From contig NC_031476.1 of assembly GCF_000006565.2 (NCBI RefSeq), positions 6,666,400 to 6,730,399 on the forward strand: a stretch of 64,000 bases of DNA, in the 5' to 3' direction. The notes under the pieces are model-generated. The model made no database searches. It was not told where the DNA came from and saw nothing but the letters and a program-made list of their open reading frames with translations. Positions 11,101 to 23,644 of this stretch are shown here, piece by piece. Both the position numbers and the translations under genes were made by a program. Source of the stretch: Toxoplasma gondii ME49. Taxonomy: Eukaryota > Apicomplexa > Conoidasida > Eucoccidiorida > Sarcocystidae. Each line of letters starts with the position of its first letter. Positions within the stretch are counted from its first letter, which is position 1.

Positions 11101-14100
11101 GAATGTGGATCCCCGAACGTGGAGCAGAGACAGTGGCTGGCAAGCGAGGCAGGCGAGAGGGAAGCGGAGCGGAGACGAGAAATCGAAAAGGTCGCGGAGA
11201 GTGGCAGAAGCGCAGTGTGTCGCCCCGACGCGGAGCCCCCCCGCGCTGCAGCCTCTGCTGTGACGAGGTGGGGAGAGAAGATCAAGTCGACCGAGACAGA
11301 TCGAGAGGAGACCAGCATTCAAGAAGAGGACGGAGAGACTCCGAAATCGCAAGAGCAGGCGCCCAAGGTTGGAAGAAGAGAAGATGTGGTAACGCAGGTA
11401 GAGTCTGGGAGCAAGAGCGAGGAGAGCCGAGAAGCAGAGTGTGGCGAAGGGGAGAGAGACGGAAGTCTCCAGGAAGCCGAACGAGAGCTTGGAGACAATC
11501 GGACGGCACCTCAGCGAAGTCGAGGTGAACCGAGTCCCGAAAACGCTGCTGAGGAGACAGCAGGAGGTGCAGAACAGGACTCAACAGGCGACAGACAGTG
11601 CGGCAATCGGGAGCTAGATTGTCCAAAGAATACGTCTGAGACTGGAAACGGAAACAACACTGGAGGGACGACAGACACGCACAGAAAGCCTGGAGAAACG
11701 GGAAGCAAAGCGCGAGGAGACTTGCCCAGTAGCTGCGACAGGCACAAGATACTTCCTCTTGATGGAGAAGCGGAAGAAAGTCAGCATCAAACGGACAGTC
11801 CAAGAGAGACAGTCGACTCTGCGAATGCAAAGCCTGTGTTCGTAAACTCCTTGTCTTGTTCTCCGGTGCCCCTGCGCTCATCTTCCAGCTCTGCCTTAAA
11901 TCCACCACGTCAATCGTTCCAGATGAACGCATCCTCTCCGGAACAGGAATGCAAAGTCACTTTGTCTTCTTCCCCTTCTGCTTCTTCCCCTTCTGCTTCT
12001 TCCCCTTCTGCTTCTTTCCCTTCTGCTTCTTTCCCTTCTGCTTCTCTGTCTACTCCGCGTCTTCGTTCTTCTCTCTCTTTCTGTGTTCCATCGTCGACTC
12101 GTCCTTCTTCTTGTCCGGCGTCTCAGCGCCTTTCTTCTCCTCCATGTTCTCTCTCCTCTCTCTGTGTCCGGCGTCCACCGACCGGAGCGTCTCTCGGTGC
12201 CTCGTCCATCCCTGCTTCTTTGACGCCCTTCGCTGCCTGCCTCCTCGGTGCGGCTCAACCTCCAGCGGAGGCACAACAGCTCGCGCCTGTCTGCGCTCCT
12301 ATGCAGAACAGAGACGTCGCGCGCCCTCCGTCCCCCCCCTACTCGCGTATCCTCTCGCAGTCGCCACCTGCGGTCGCTTCCTCTGGAGACGCTGCTTCGT
12401 CTTCTGCACCGGAAGGCCTTCTGGGGGACAAGCAGGAGACGCTGAACCGCGGGAGGAAGCCTCAGCTCCCGAGAGGGGAGATGCTCGATGTCGGCGAGAG
12501 AGGCGAGGAGAGAAGGCGAGTGTCGCTGGCTGTGGGGCAGGAGAGCGGCGCTTGCGATCCACGCATCGATGCACTTTCTGGGGGACAAAGAAAAGACTCT
12601 GAACAGGAGAAGGACGCCCAAGTAGCCGAGGCACCGCAGCACGAAAACGACGAGCCGCGCAGCCGGGGGACGGCTGTGGACGCAGCGAAGGGGGAGGAGA
12701 CCGTCCAGGAAGAACAGCGGGGCTTGGTCTGCGTCGGGAGACAGGCCATCGACCCGCGATCATCGAGTCCGGATGAGGCTCAAAGAAAACAGGAAGAAGA
12801 GCCGAATAACCAGACTGCAACTGAAGAGAAACACGAGGCCGAGAAAAACTCAGAAGCGAGCGCAGTCTTGCAAGAGGCAGAGGACGTTCGATCCGCGGGG
12901 AGCGGCAAACGCAAAGCAGGCAGAGAGGAAGACCGCGAGACCGAAGGCGACGAACGAGGTGGGGAGGCGGAGATAAGTGACGTTTGTGAGGCTCCGAGAG
13001 ATAGGGAAGGACAGATCTCAGGAGTTGAACAAGAGACGCCCTTCGCATGCAGTTCCGTCGACGCATGCCTCGACACTGAAACAGCTGACGCGACGGCTGC
13101 GAGAGACGGAGAGACCCGCGACAAAGCAGAGGAGCTGGAGAAGGCTATGGAACTCGCAGACTGGATCGACAAATCGCAAATGGAAGAAGGACATGGGGAA
13201 GAAGGGAGAGAAATTGTGATGCCGGCGCCGGCAGCCAGCAACCTGCTGTGTGTCAGAAGTCCTCGGGATTGGGCTGTGGAGCCCAGACCGACGGGGCGAA
13301 GTATCGCCTCCTTCTCTTCGCCGTGTGACGCGACTTCCGTCTCGAGTTTGCAGTCTGTCGCCGCCCCCCTTGCTCCTTCTCTCCCTTCTTCCTCCGCCTT
13401 CGCTTTGTCCTCCTCTTCCTCTCCCGCTGTCGCCTCGGCGTTCGCTTTTTCTTTCGAGCCCCGGCGAGACGCCTGCCTCTCTCTGTGCAGCTCGGGAACG
13501 GTCGGAGGAGCAGAGGTCCGCGGTCGCCCGGACATCCGCGCGCGGGGGGGGACTGGCGATCCTCAGGCGGACGAGGCGAAAGAGGCGGAAGAGGCGGCGC
13601 GCGCGAGGGAAGAGCGAAGAACTGGGGCGAGTGGCGAGGGGCAGTCACCGGAGACCGTTGAAGTTGCAGACGCAGGACGCGCGAGGAGTCCAGGGAAGAG
13701 GGTATGCGACGCGCGTCATGACGGGGCAGAAGACTCCGGACCTCGAGGAGAAGAAGTCGATTCGGGAGACCGAGTAGACGAAGCTGTGGCTGAAGCTGAG
13801 GAAGCAATCAAGCCGGACACCGAACTGCTTTGCCGCAGCGATAGTGAACACGAAGAGAGCCCCGTTTCCGGATGGGAGGAGAGCTGGATCCCTTTTCAAC
13901 AGGCCTGGCGAAGCTCCACAAAGAGCAGCAGACCGAAACCGTCGAAGTCCTTCTCGTCTCCAAGAAGGCCGAGCCGTCGTCTGGGACCTCGCTTGCGCCG
14001 ACCGTCTTTCGCGCGAGTGCCGAGGGCTCTCCGGAGCGAGAGGCGCGGGAGAGGCGAAGGGAGCTCGAGAAGAGGCGAAGGGAGCTCGAGAAGAGGCGAA

Positions 14101-17100
14101 GTCCCCGTGAGCCGCGCTGGAAGCAGAGTGCAGCGAGACGACAGAGACGAAGGGAAGCTCACAGGCGACGAGCAGCGAATAGAAGACTCCCCAGTCAAGA
14201 CGCGCGAAGAAGGCAGAGACACTGAAAGAGGCCGGCACCGAGACTTGACGCAAGCAGAGGAAGCATGCCGAGCGGACGCGGAGACGGAGAGTCGAGGGTG
14301 TGAACAGGAGTTAGGCGCAGCGACGAGACATCTGGCCGAGAACGAAAGCATGGATCGAAGAGCAGACGACGAAGGAAGTGACAGAGAGACCGATGGCGAC
14401 AAACGAGAGGCACAGGCAGAGGCCGAGACCGGAAGGAAGCGGCGAGACGCAGGGCGAGAGTCCGACGAAATCAGCGAGGTACCCAGAGGTCTCGATCGAC
14501 AGCGTGACAAGGAAGCATCGAAATCTGGAGAGACGCCAGGTCGAATGGCGGATTCGAAACGGGAAGAGGTCCTCAAGGCGATACAGCACACAGAGGGCAC
14601 CAGCGGCCTCGGAGAAGACAGAGGAAAGGAAGGTTCCGCTCGGCATTCGCACCCCGACGAACAGTTGTCAAGACACAGAGAACAGAAAAACGCAGCGTCC
14701 GGAACGAGACATCCAGGCAGAGAGAGTCGACGGGAGACGCGAGAGACGCGAGGAAAGAATAAATGTGAAGATCATCCCGTCGCAGCAGACGAGACGGCGA
14801 CCCAGACGGCGCAGCGGGTCGCCGTTCCACGGGATGTCGTCGCCCCGGTGAAGGCCGCCGAGGAACTCGAATGGAATCCGAGAGAGAACGGAAAAAGACG
14901 CGCAGACAAAGATGAGACGTCGACGCGCGAGCAAGAGTGGCATCGGGACAGGAGCAGCCAACGGAGAGAAGCATGGGAAACGAAGGAATCCAGACACCCC
15001 TCATGTGCGTCTTCGAGAAGTTTGTCGGCAGTCGGAGACAGCAGCGAAGAAGATGTTCGCCTTCTGGAAGAGGCTTTCGAACAGGGCGAGAAGCATCCCC
15101 ATCACGAGAAGCAGAAACATGTAAAACAGGACGTGGAAGAACTGCGCGAGCGAGTACGGCACCCCGCCGCGGTGACTTCCGACGCGGCGGCGCCTCTAAC
15201 GAAGGCGGAGACAAAGACAAGAGAACAGAAGGAGACAAAGATGAGGGAGGAGAAGAAGAGCGACGAGGAAGCACAGACTCTAGGGAAGGAGACAGGCACT
15301 GGAGCAGAGCGCTACGAGACCCCGCACAGCGCCGTAAGCGAAAACGCGGAATGCATGCTTTGCACAGAGCAAGGGAGCCCAACCACGCTAGAGAGCAACG
15401 AGGCCAATCGCAAGCGCGCGCAGGCATTTTACGTTCTTCCTAACCAGGGGAGTTGTAACGTTCTTCGCGGTGTCCCTTCACTGGCGCTTTGAGAAGGAAC
15501 CTGGGAACGGCTGGACGCGAGAGGACCGCAAACGACGACGGTGATCGTTGTATCAACCGACCCCCCGACGTGGATTCTCCCCATCAACGCACAGAAGCAG
15601 ACACACGCGGCTGTCGATCTGCAGTTCTTGCAGTTCTGCAGGCGGGGCATGCATGCGTTCTCTCCCAAAAGAAAGGGAATCACGATTGTGCACTCAAAGC
15701 ACGCAGACACAGATTTCTCTGCAGACAGATCTGTCGGTCTCGGTCACCGTCTTGACTGCGTTTTTGTTTTCTCGGCGGTTACACGTGGAGAGTCGCCTCG
15801 CATGCAGCGTGGACGGACGTGAGGAGCTAGCAAAGCAGCAACCGCGAGCCCTGTTCTCCTCTCCACCTCCCAGTTCTTGTTCTCCACGATCTGGCAGATG
15901 CCGAACGACGAATACACCTCTGGATTCCGACCAGTTCGAAAGAGTCGTCTTCCCACACGAACAAGCTCCACACTAGGCGCGCCGATGCACATATCTATAT
16001 CTATATCTATCGATATCTCTCTATATAAATATCGATAAATATACAGCTATAGATAAATATGCAGGTATAAATATAAATATAAATATACAGATATAGATAT
16101 ATATCTACAAATACGCACATGTTTCATGTAGGACATGGCAAGAAAGCGAAAGAAGGTAGACGAAGGTCGCAGAGGAGAACGTGGAGAGACGGAAGTTGTA
16201 CCGCCCGTATGTGATCTTTCGCGGCACTTGCTGCTCTTTTTTGCAGAGTTCTGGAACTGCCGCGAGTCTCACCTCCTCTGATCAGCGCGCCAGGCCCGAG
16301 CCGCAAGTCCCCGTCTCTCGCTTCTCCCTCGCTTCGTTTCTCTCGTTTGCGTCGTGGCTTGCGCGGCCGAAACAGAGCGAGGGCGTTCGGTCTCCGACGC
16401 TTGCAACGCTCGACGAGCAGCCATCAGCTGAGCAAAGCGAGGCGAGAGAGAAGCGAGGGGAGCAGAGTGGCAACGAAGACAGCGAAGCCATCGAGGCCTT
16501 CCTGAGCGCCTCTCTGCACGCTGAGACAAAGTCTGGGGTTGTACAGAGGAGACACTCCCGGAGAGCGGCGGAGTCGCGAGATAGCGTCGTTCCTCTCGAT
16601 CGAGGACGGCAAGCAAGGAGCTACTCCGAAAAACGCCCGCCAAATGCCCTGCAAGGCAGAGGCGACAACATGCAAAGTCTGACGAAGAAAGCAGCGCGCT
16701 GCGCTTCTCGGGAGAAGCAACAAGAAGAGCGAGGAAGAAACGAAATCGTGGCAACGCCTTTTATCGATCTCCCTCCGCTCTTCTCACCTCCCTCCTTTAG
16801 CCTAGCCTCCCTGTCTTCTGACTCTCTTGCTCACCCGTCCTCTCGCGGTCGCCGTTCTCATGCAGTCCCGAGATCTCCTTCCTTGCTCGTCCGCGAAGCC
16901 CCAAGTTCTTCTCCTCCCCCGCCTTCCCGCCGCTCTGTTCTTGACAAGGCCGTCGTCTCCTCTTCATCTGCCTCGTCAGGCTCTTCCGCGAACTCTGTCT
17001 CGCAAGCTTCGAGTTTTGCTGCTTCTTCCGTGTCTGCGCTCACGGCGGCAGAACCTCCTGCTGCCTCGGGCCTGTCTGACCTGCTCCAGCTCTGGATAGA

Positions 17101-20100
17101 AGAAGGGGAGAAGCTCAGACGCGAGGAAGCAGAATCCCTCGATCAGTCGGCGTTCGAACACTCCCCCACAAGAGCGCAAACTGAGGCAGACTTCCTTGAA
17201 GCTTGCAGCCGCGGGGGGCCTCACCAGACTCTTAGGCCTATCTCCCTGGCGCCCGTGGCAGCGGATCGAAGGCAACGAAGCGTCGCTTTCTGGCCGCCTG
17301 CCTCCTCGTTCTGTCTCCAAAGCTCCTGGACTTTGCCGCCTTCTTCTTCGTCTCTACGTCCAGTTGAATCCGACGCACTGAATGCATTTCGCCAGCAAAT
17401 GGAAGATCCGCGTTTGCTGCCTTCCGCGCCTTTACCACTCTCAACCCCGCATGTCTGCGGAGCCGTTTCTATTTCTTCCTTTTCGCCTTCTCACGCGAAC
17501 ACTCTGGATGTCTCCTCACCGTTTCCGTTTTTGGCCGCGAGCGCTCCGGTTGCAGAATCAAAGCCTCGCGTCGTCTGCTTCGGCAAGCCGTCGACTGCTT
17601 CTCCACACATGAACAGCGAGCTACGCGGGTCCGCAGCTCCTCGCCTCTCCCGCTTCCCTCCAGACAGACTCGGTGAGCATCCGAAACCTCTCCTTGGTCT
17701 CCCACCTGGGGTGTCACTGGAGATAGAGCTAGTAACCTACTGACCGGATGCCTCGTTTAGTTGAAGTTTGCCACCCTAGAGCCACCGCCTCTTCTCGGGG
17801 CTTTCTGCTGCTCCGCATGTCCATGGGAAAGTGCCTGCGTCCAACTCGACTCCAAGCGGAGACGCTGCTGTGCTGAGAGGACAGTGCCGTCAGGTTTGTG
17901 TTTTGGGTTGAGTTGGAGCGACGTTGCAACAGAGACAGGGTCTATTAATCTCTCGTTCCTCTGGCCGGTGCCTTAGGTCCCCGAACATCAAGAAGAGCAC
18001 GTCCAAAAAAGCGAAAGCAAACGATGATGAAGCGCAGTCCATACCTGTAGCCTACGGTTGCCTTCGATGAATCTCTGTGTAAAAGAATGAGCTCACAGCT
18101 CGCAAATGCACCTCCTTGGCAGGGCCTTCGAGTTCCTCTCCACGCGTGGAAGGAATCCCTTTATCCCCTGCAGGCTGATGGTCAGAGAACGAGAGTTCAC
18201 GAGAGGTCGTAGCGAATTCGCGAGGGCGGTCGTTCCTGGGGAAACGACGTCAGCGCGTCTGTCGCCTCATCACCACACTCCTCCCAGAGCAGAGAAAAAA
18301 CCACTTGACTAGTTGTGACTTTTCCGTTGGGAGAAATGCAGGGGGGACGGCGTTTACTCCTTCGCTTTCCTCTACTACAGTTGAGTACGTTTCACGACGT
18401 GACGCGGTTTGTGGTGCAGACAGAGACCTCGCGACGAGAGAAGAGGAACGCCGGCGGATTGTGCAGGTGAGCACGGCGGCAGTGAGTCAAACAGCGGCCC
18501 CACAGTTTGACCAGGGGAGACGCCAAGGCTAAGCATGCGAACCCCCCAAGTTTTTTACGGTCGCTCTGAGACAGACTTTGCCTGCGAAGCCGTAAACGAG
18601 AGATTGTATGGTAAATGCTCACATTCAAAATGCGCTTAAAGTCGCCGTTTACCCTCCCAGTTAAATGACAGATTCTCCAACGGTCCAGTGCATACTTAAT
18701 ATAGTTCATCTTCTTGCAAGCGGCCTTGTGGGTTCATGGCAAGTACCTGACCGAGATAACGCAACACCACTCACCGTTTCTCTTGTGCGAGGACGTGGTA
18801 AAGAGGTCCTGGATCTGGAGATACCGTGACTGGACGCAAATGCGGGAGAAGGCTCTGTATTACGGTTCTCCCGCAAGCCGTTGAGAGGCCGAAACAGAAG
18901 AGTCGACACCCCTGGTAGATCGAGAATGCACAAGGCTGAAGGACTCAAAAAAGTGAAAACGTTTTCTGGACGGGCTGCGAGCGAAAGCGGGGGCGAGTCA
19001 GGATGAGGAAGATGAGGAAGTCAGCCAAGCATAACTCACGATGAGACGCACACCCCCTTACCCCCTTAGGCACGAAAAAATGGGCCATGTGGAGGAGCTA
19101 TCTTTCCGTAGGAGCAGCTCGAAAACGTAGATGCGGACACACACGCTGGCAATGCGACCGAGACCGAGAGAACTGTGGCGTAGTTTTCAAATCGAAAGGG
19201 GAACGTCCATTCCAAAGGAGACTCGACGAGAATGCGTGAGCCCTCACCTGTTAAACGCGCGTTGTCGTGTCTCCAACGCGCCGCATTTCCTTGCTTCAGA
19301 CGCTTGCTGTTTACTCTGTCCAGCGCCGGAGGCCAGACCGAACTGGCACCAGCGAGAGTCTCTGCGCGCCTCCAAGCGTCTATCGAGGGCCAGAGAACGC
19401 TCCACGTTCGCCTCCTCTTCCCTCTCAAAATGTCTCACCGGATGTCCTCCACGTCGTCCACGCCTCTTGTCTCTCGCCTCTCTTGCCTACTTGCTCGGAA
19501 GCCTTCTTCCCACTTCCACTTCCGTTTTCCCCCTCTCCAGCCCCTGCGTCACCCTTGCTCCTGCCTCGTCGTTCGGAGTCATTGCAGGCTCCAGGACTAG
19601 CGAACAGCGTTGTTTACCCTCTGGACGAATGCCCAAGTGTTCAGGTTTCACCGCCGTCTCCGTTTGCCTGGGCCGCTGTAGAGACTCCCCTGCCTGGTGC
19701 CCCGTGGATCTCCAACGCCTCTCTGGACGCTCAGAGGAATGCTGAGGGAAATGCGCCGCGCGTTGATGGTCCTTGCGACGCAGCTTTTCCTCCAGATGCC
19801 CTTGAGGTGGAGGCGGCTTTTCTCTCCGGCTTCGCGTCGGGGGGTGAGGCCAAGAACCTAGGTTCCGCCATGTACGTCAAGAGCTGGAAAGGGAAACCAC
19901 GCGTACACAACGCAGAGGCAAGGCACGCAGACGAAGAGCGACTTGGGGGCGAGAAAAGAGCACCGATAATTCTTCGCCGGCCACCGAGTGTGGGAGAAGA
20001 AGAACGAGGAGATAGTGGAGACCGCGGGGCGAGCACTTGCCTACCACATACGGTGAAACAACGCGAAGAGACGAGATTGGGTTACCGAGGCTTCGCGGCG

Positions 20101-23100
20101 GATCCTTTTGTTTTGGGAGAGGCGGAAGCGCAGGAAAGAGGACAAGGGCGAGAGAGAAAAGAAGAGATGAGGGAGAAGGAACAGAGCCGGCGGCGAACGG
20201 GTCTCGGTTTTACCATGTCTCGCTCCAGCGCCGAGGCCGCACAGCCTCGACAACAGCATCTCTCCGCCGCGAGTTCGTCGCGAAGGCCTTCCTCTCAGGA
20301 GCCGCAGCCGAGGGTCGGCGGCGACGCTCCAAGCGCTGAGTCGAGAAACTCGGGGCACTTGGGAGGAGAGGCAAGCGGCGCGGTTGGAGACTCACAGGGA
20401 GGTCATCTGTGTTTCTCACGTCGAGACGGGGGAGCTAAAGGTGAGGCGCGAGAACGCATGCGAGCGGTGGAAACGGATCGCGGAGAAAGCTCGCAGAGAG
20501 GCTCGCTCCGTCACTTTCCACACGCAGAACGGAAGAGCTGCCTTATGTCGAATGTGGAGCGCCCTTTTTCCTTCGCACCCCACGAGGAGGCGCGGCAGGA
20601 GTGTCGCGTTTCTGTCCTCTCTCTGCTTTGTTTTCGTTTCTCTTTTCTCCGCGTTCGGGGGCTTGTGTATCCGTCTGCCTTTCGTCACTCGCTTCACACT
20701 CGTGCTCTCCCCCTCACGAGCGCCTCTCTCGCTGTTCTTCTCTCTTGGACTGCGTCGGCGTGTAGGGACAGCTGGGCGGCCGCTGCGCGCCTCGAAGACC
20801 AGCAGCGAACGAGGGAAAAGACGAACCAAGAGAAGACAGACTTCCGCAGTTCAGACGGAAGAGACTGGAGACGACGAGCCGTCGGATGTAGCGTTGATTT
20901 TCGGGTCGGTCGTCAACTCTTCTCGCGCCTCGTCGTTTGCGGACGCCGCCGCTCACCCATGCGTTTCGCCTGTTCCCCAAGAGGGGACGGGAGACTCTGA
21001 GCGCGCAGCCCAAGAGCAGAGAAAGGCAGAAGCCGGAACAGAAGCGAAAGGGTGGAAAACGGACGCTTCCACGCAGGCGCACGACGGCAGCAGCCTCCGG
21101 GGAGACCGGAGCGAGGGGAAAGGAGGTCGTGACGAAAAGGTAAAATGCATACAGCGCTCGAGCGATGTGCCTTCTTCGCCCACTCCGCTCTTCTCGAGGG
21201 CACCTGCCTCCGAGTCGCTGAGCTGCCTCTCGAGACGCAGCCAGGTCTCGCTGCCCGCTTCAAGTTTGGCTTCCAGCTTTCACCCGACTGCGTCCTTGCA
21301 TACATCTGGAAGGACTGAGGGGAAGGGAAGCGCTCCGTCGCCTGTCATGCCCGCAGGCGAGAGCAGCGGCCGAGCTCTTCCGTCTTCGCTCGCCTCGTCG
21401 CTTTCCTTCCCCCTTTCTTCGCTCTCGTCTGCGCTCTCTTCTCCCCTGCCTTCTTCCTTCTCTTCTTCTGTCTCTTCCTCCGCCTCCGGACCGCCTCGCG
21501 TCTCTGTGGGCGTCAACGCCGTGAGCCACAGAGACGTTCCGCTGAGGCGGCGAACGGAAGAGAAGAAGATGAACAGTGTGTCGAGACAGTGGGTGCTGGC
21601 GTCTTCTCCACAGGAGCAGTCGTGGCGCGGCGAGGCGACGAAAGGCGAGGGAGAGAGGCGAAGAGGAGAGAAGGAGAGGGAGAGCGAGACGGGAGGCCGG
21701 CGAGGGAGCATGAAGTCACCCACCTCTCCTTCAGAGGGCGCCTCGTTCTCTTCGCCTTCCCTCTTCTCCAGTTCTGCCTCGGTTTTTCCTTCGTCGGCCA
21801 GCCTAGGTGAGAAGCGAGGTGCGGAAAAGAGGAAGACACACCGGGCTCGGCGCGAGAAGGGTGAGGTGAGAGAAGAAGGCATATCGGTGTTCGGACCCAC
21901 TCCGGAGGAGATCATCCAGAGACAGCAGAAGGAACTTCAGGCAAAGCGAGAGAAACAGGGAAAGCGAGAACGCAAACAAAGTCCGCAAACTGCTGCGGCC
22001 GGCGCATCAGCGTCGGGGGGGTGCGTCGAGGCTCTGCAACCTCATGGTGGCATGCGGCCAGAAGGGATCCACGCTTCCTCCACGAGTTCGCTTTCTGCAT
22101 CTCATCACTCCCCACCCGGAAGGTTATTCTCTGCATACTCCCGCCTGGCTCTTGAGAAGGAAGACGAAGAATACCTCTTCTCTCTTCCTATCCTCGATGA
22201 TGCTATGGGACCGTCTTCGCGAGTCGTGCGGCAGAAAGGAGAGACGGTACGAAGCAGATGGAGAAGGTTTGAGATGGCGCTCGACGGCCAGAAAGAAGCA
22301 TGGCGTTCCTCCTCTCGCCGCACTGGGGCGACAGCGGAAGCTCTGCATGCAGCGAGCGCTAGCGAAGAAGCGCTGAAAAGGCGGCTTGGTGTCCTTCGTG
22401 CTCAGGGGGAGGAGCAGCGGCTCCGGCTGGACAGACTGGAGAGACAGAAGTCGCTGCTGGAGAAGTTCGAAGAGGAAAGAATGGAGAGGCAGGCAGTGCT
22501 CGCGAGTCTCCAGGAAGAGCGACGAAGGGACGAAGAAGACGCTCGGACTGCGGAGCGCCAGGCGCGACAGCAGAGAGCGGAAGAAAAGGAAAAACATCCT
22601 AGAGAAGCGACGCGAGGAAGGCCAGCTAAAGACAGACGGCCGAGCCGCACACGACGCCTGAGTGCAAGCGCCATAGAGGTTGTCGCTTGGCTTGCCACCG
22701 AGACAGAGGAAAAGGTCCGGAGTGTCTCAAGACGAGCCGCGAGTCGCGTCAGGAAACTCAGACGAGGGAGAGATTCGGATCGCTCTGCGTCTGCGTCTCG
22801 ACCTGCAAATCGCTCTCCAAATGCGCAACACGGCAACCGGGGACGCATCTCCTTCCAGGATCCACATCTGCCGGAAGTACACCCGACGAGCGACTCGGCC
22901 TTGCCCGCGCGGCTGCCGCCTCACGGCATTCTTCTCTCTTCTCCCCGGCCCGGAAGTGAGTTTGATTGGACGCGAAGAACCTCGACGGGAGAGCGAGGGC
23001 AGGCGCATGCATCTAGGGTAAATGAAGTCACGTATTCATATGCGGAACAAAGAGCAGTGACCGCGTCAATCGCGGACTCAAAAGACGCGAAAGTGATTCG

Positions 23101-23470
23101 AGAGGAAGAACTCGCCGACACCACTAGTTTCGAGGTATACGTCCACCGCTCTGAGGCTATCGAAAGTCAGCATGGGTGCGAGGCGACAGAACGGGGACGA
23201 GCAGAACGAAGCGCATCTGCAGGAAGGAGAGGCAGCGGGAGAGTCTTGCGTGCAGGAGAAAGTGGACAGAATGAGGATGGGGAAGCCGCGAGTAAGCAAA
23301 GGCGAAAACGCGAACTTCTTCGCCAGGCAGCCACAGTCGCGAGCCTCACTGTGGCGACGGCCACTGTGACAGTGGCTTCTGCTGGCGCGTCTGCTGTTCA
23401 ATCGATGAGGGGAAAACTGCGCAAACGGCGAGAAAGAACCGAGAAAGAAGACTCTACACGTTGCTCGTGA
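5148..23470 (+). CDS. Giant low-complexity protein with 18-bp coding repeats, 7 exons
   Basis: No known family is recognised. Proposed exons are 5148-5655, 6114-9536, 10199-15333, 16247-17672, 18381-18466, 19300-20440 and 20766-23470. All six junctions keep frame and give about 4807 residues. The ATG has an A-rich context (gaaaATGa), and the repeat exon has no usable ATG of its own, so the first exon is needed. Residues about 216-1205 are six-residue repeats (SEKGDC, SENGER, SDNGER). Next come Glu/Arg repeats, Ser/Pro/Ala repeats (SPSA), Ser-rich blocks, and a coiled coil at about 4415-4525 (LRLDRLERQKSLLEKFEEER). Strong sites include donors gtaagc at 15334, gtgagc at 18467 and gtgagg at 20441, and acceptors at 16246 and 18380. 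The exon 3 to exon 4 join is the least certain: the frame of exon 3 also runs to a stop at 15492, so this could be two genes. The acceptor at 19323 is an equally good, in-frame start for exon 6. No signal peptide or membrane helix is evident. Location and role are unknown. Confidence 0.5.
6251..9220 (+). repeat. 165 tandem copies of an 18-bp coding repeat
   Basis: The tract is 2970 bases, exactly 165 units of 18 bases, with no frame break. The consensus resembles TCAGARAAMGGAGASYGC. Units encode hexapeptides of the form S-E/D-K/N-G-x-x, with AEIEDR (GCAGAAATTGAAGAYCGT) and SETAAR as divergent members. Higher-order duplication is visible: a 12-unit block starting at 6395 recurs 216 bases later at 6611, and parts of it recur near 7640. 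The encoded sequence is highly charged and is expected to be disordered and surface exposed if translated. Confidence 0.9.
10378..10560 (+). repeat. Purine-rich Glu/Arg coding repeat
   Basis: Imperfect purine-only units around gagagagaggagag and gaagagatagcgaac encode runs such as EEIANRERGE and EIEKKEREE inside exon 3 of the giant gene. The coding strand is almost free of pyrimidines. The peptide is predicted to be a charged single helix. Confidence 0.7.
11971..12045 (+). repeat. Five tandem copies of a 15-bp repeat (SPSAS)
   Basis: Three copies of TCCCCTTCTGCTTCT are followed by two copies with a T replacing the second base. They encode Ser/Pro/Ala repeats in exon 3 of the giant gene. The coding strand is pyrimidine-rich, the opposite bias to the Glu/Arg repeat 1.4 kb upstream in the same exon. 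Confidence 0.85.
15990..16115. repeat. AT-rich (ATCTAT)n/(ATAAAT)n microsatellite
   Basis: Short AT-rich motifs (atctat, atatat, ataaat) repeat over about 125 bases. The tract falls in the 913-base interval treated here as intron 3 of the giant gene. If that gene is really two genes, this marks the spacer between them. Confidence 0.8.
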
Positions 23471-23635
23471 TTGACAGTTGAAACACACTCATCTCTTATC
23501 AAGAGAAGAGACAGCTTATGGCAGAAACAGTTACCCATAGGAAGCCGAGTTAATCCCCGATACGACACTCTCACGCCGATATCGACGATCTCCAATTCGA
23601 TCCGTGTCTCTGTTTTATTTTTTTTCTCATGGGAA

Positions 23636-23644
23636 TGCATGCAT
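23636..23644. promoter_or_regulatory. TGCATGCAT palindrome (possible ApiAP2 site)
   Basis: TGCATGCA-type palindromes are known binding sites of some apicomplexan AP2 factors. This copy lies in the intergenic region just past the giant gene. Similar words also occur inside exons and introns of this window, so it may be coincidental. Confidence 0.2.

Noticed and set aside
20441..20765. Hydrophobic segment (SVAFLSSLCFVFVSLFSAFG) as a membrane helix in the giant protein
   Set aside because: The segment falls in a 325-base interval bounded by a strong donor (aag/gtgagg) and acceptor (gtgtag) whose phases match. It is best read as intron.
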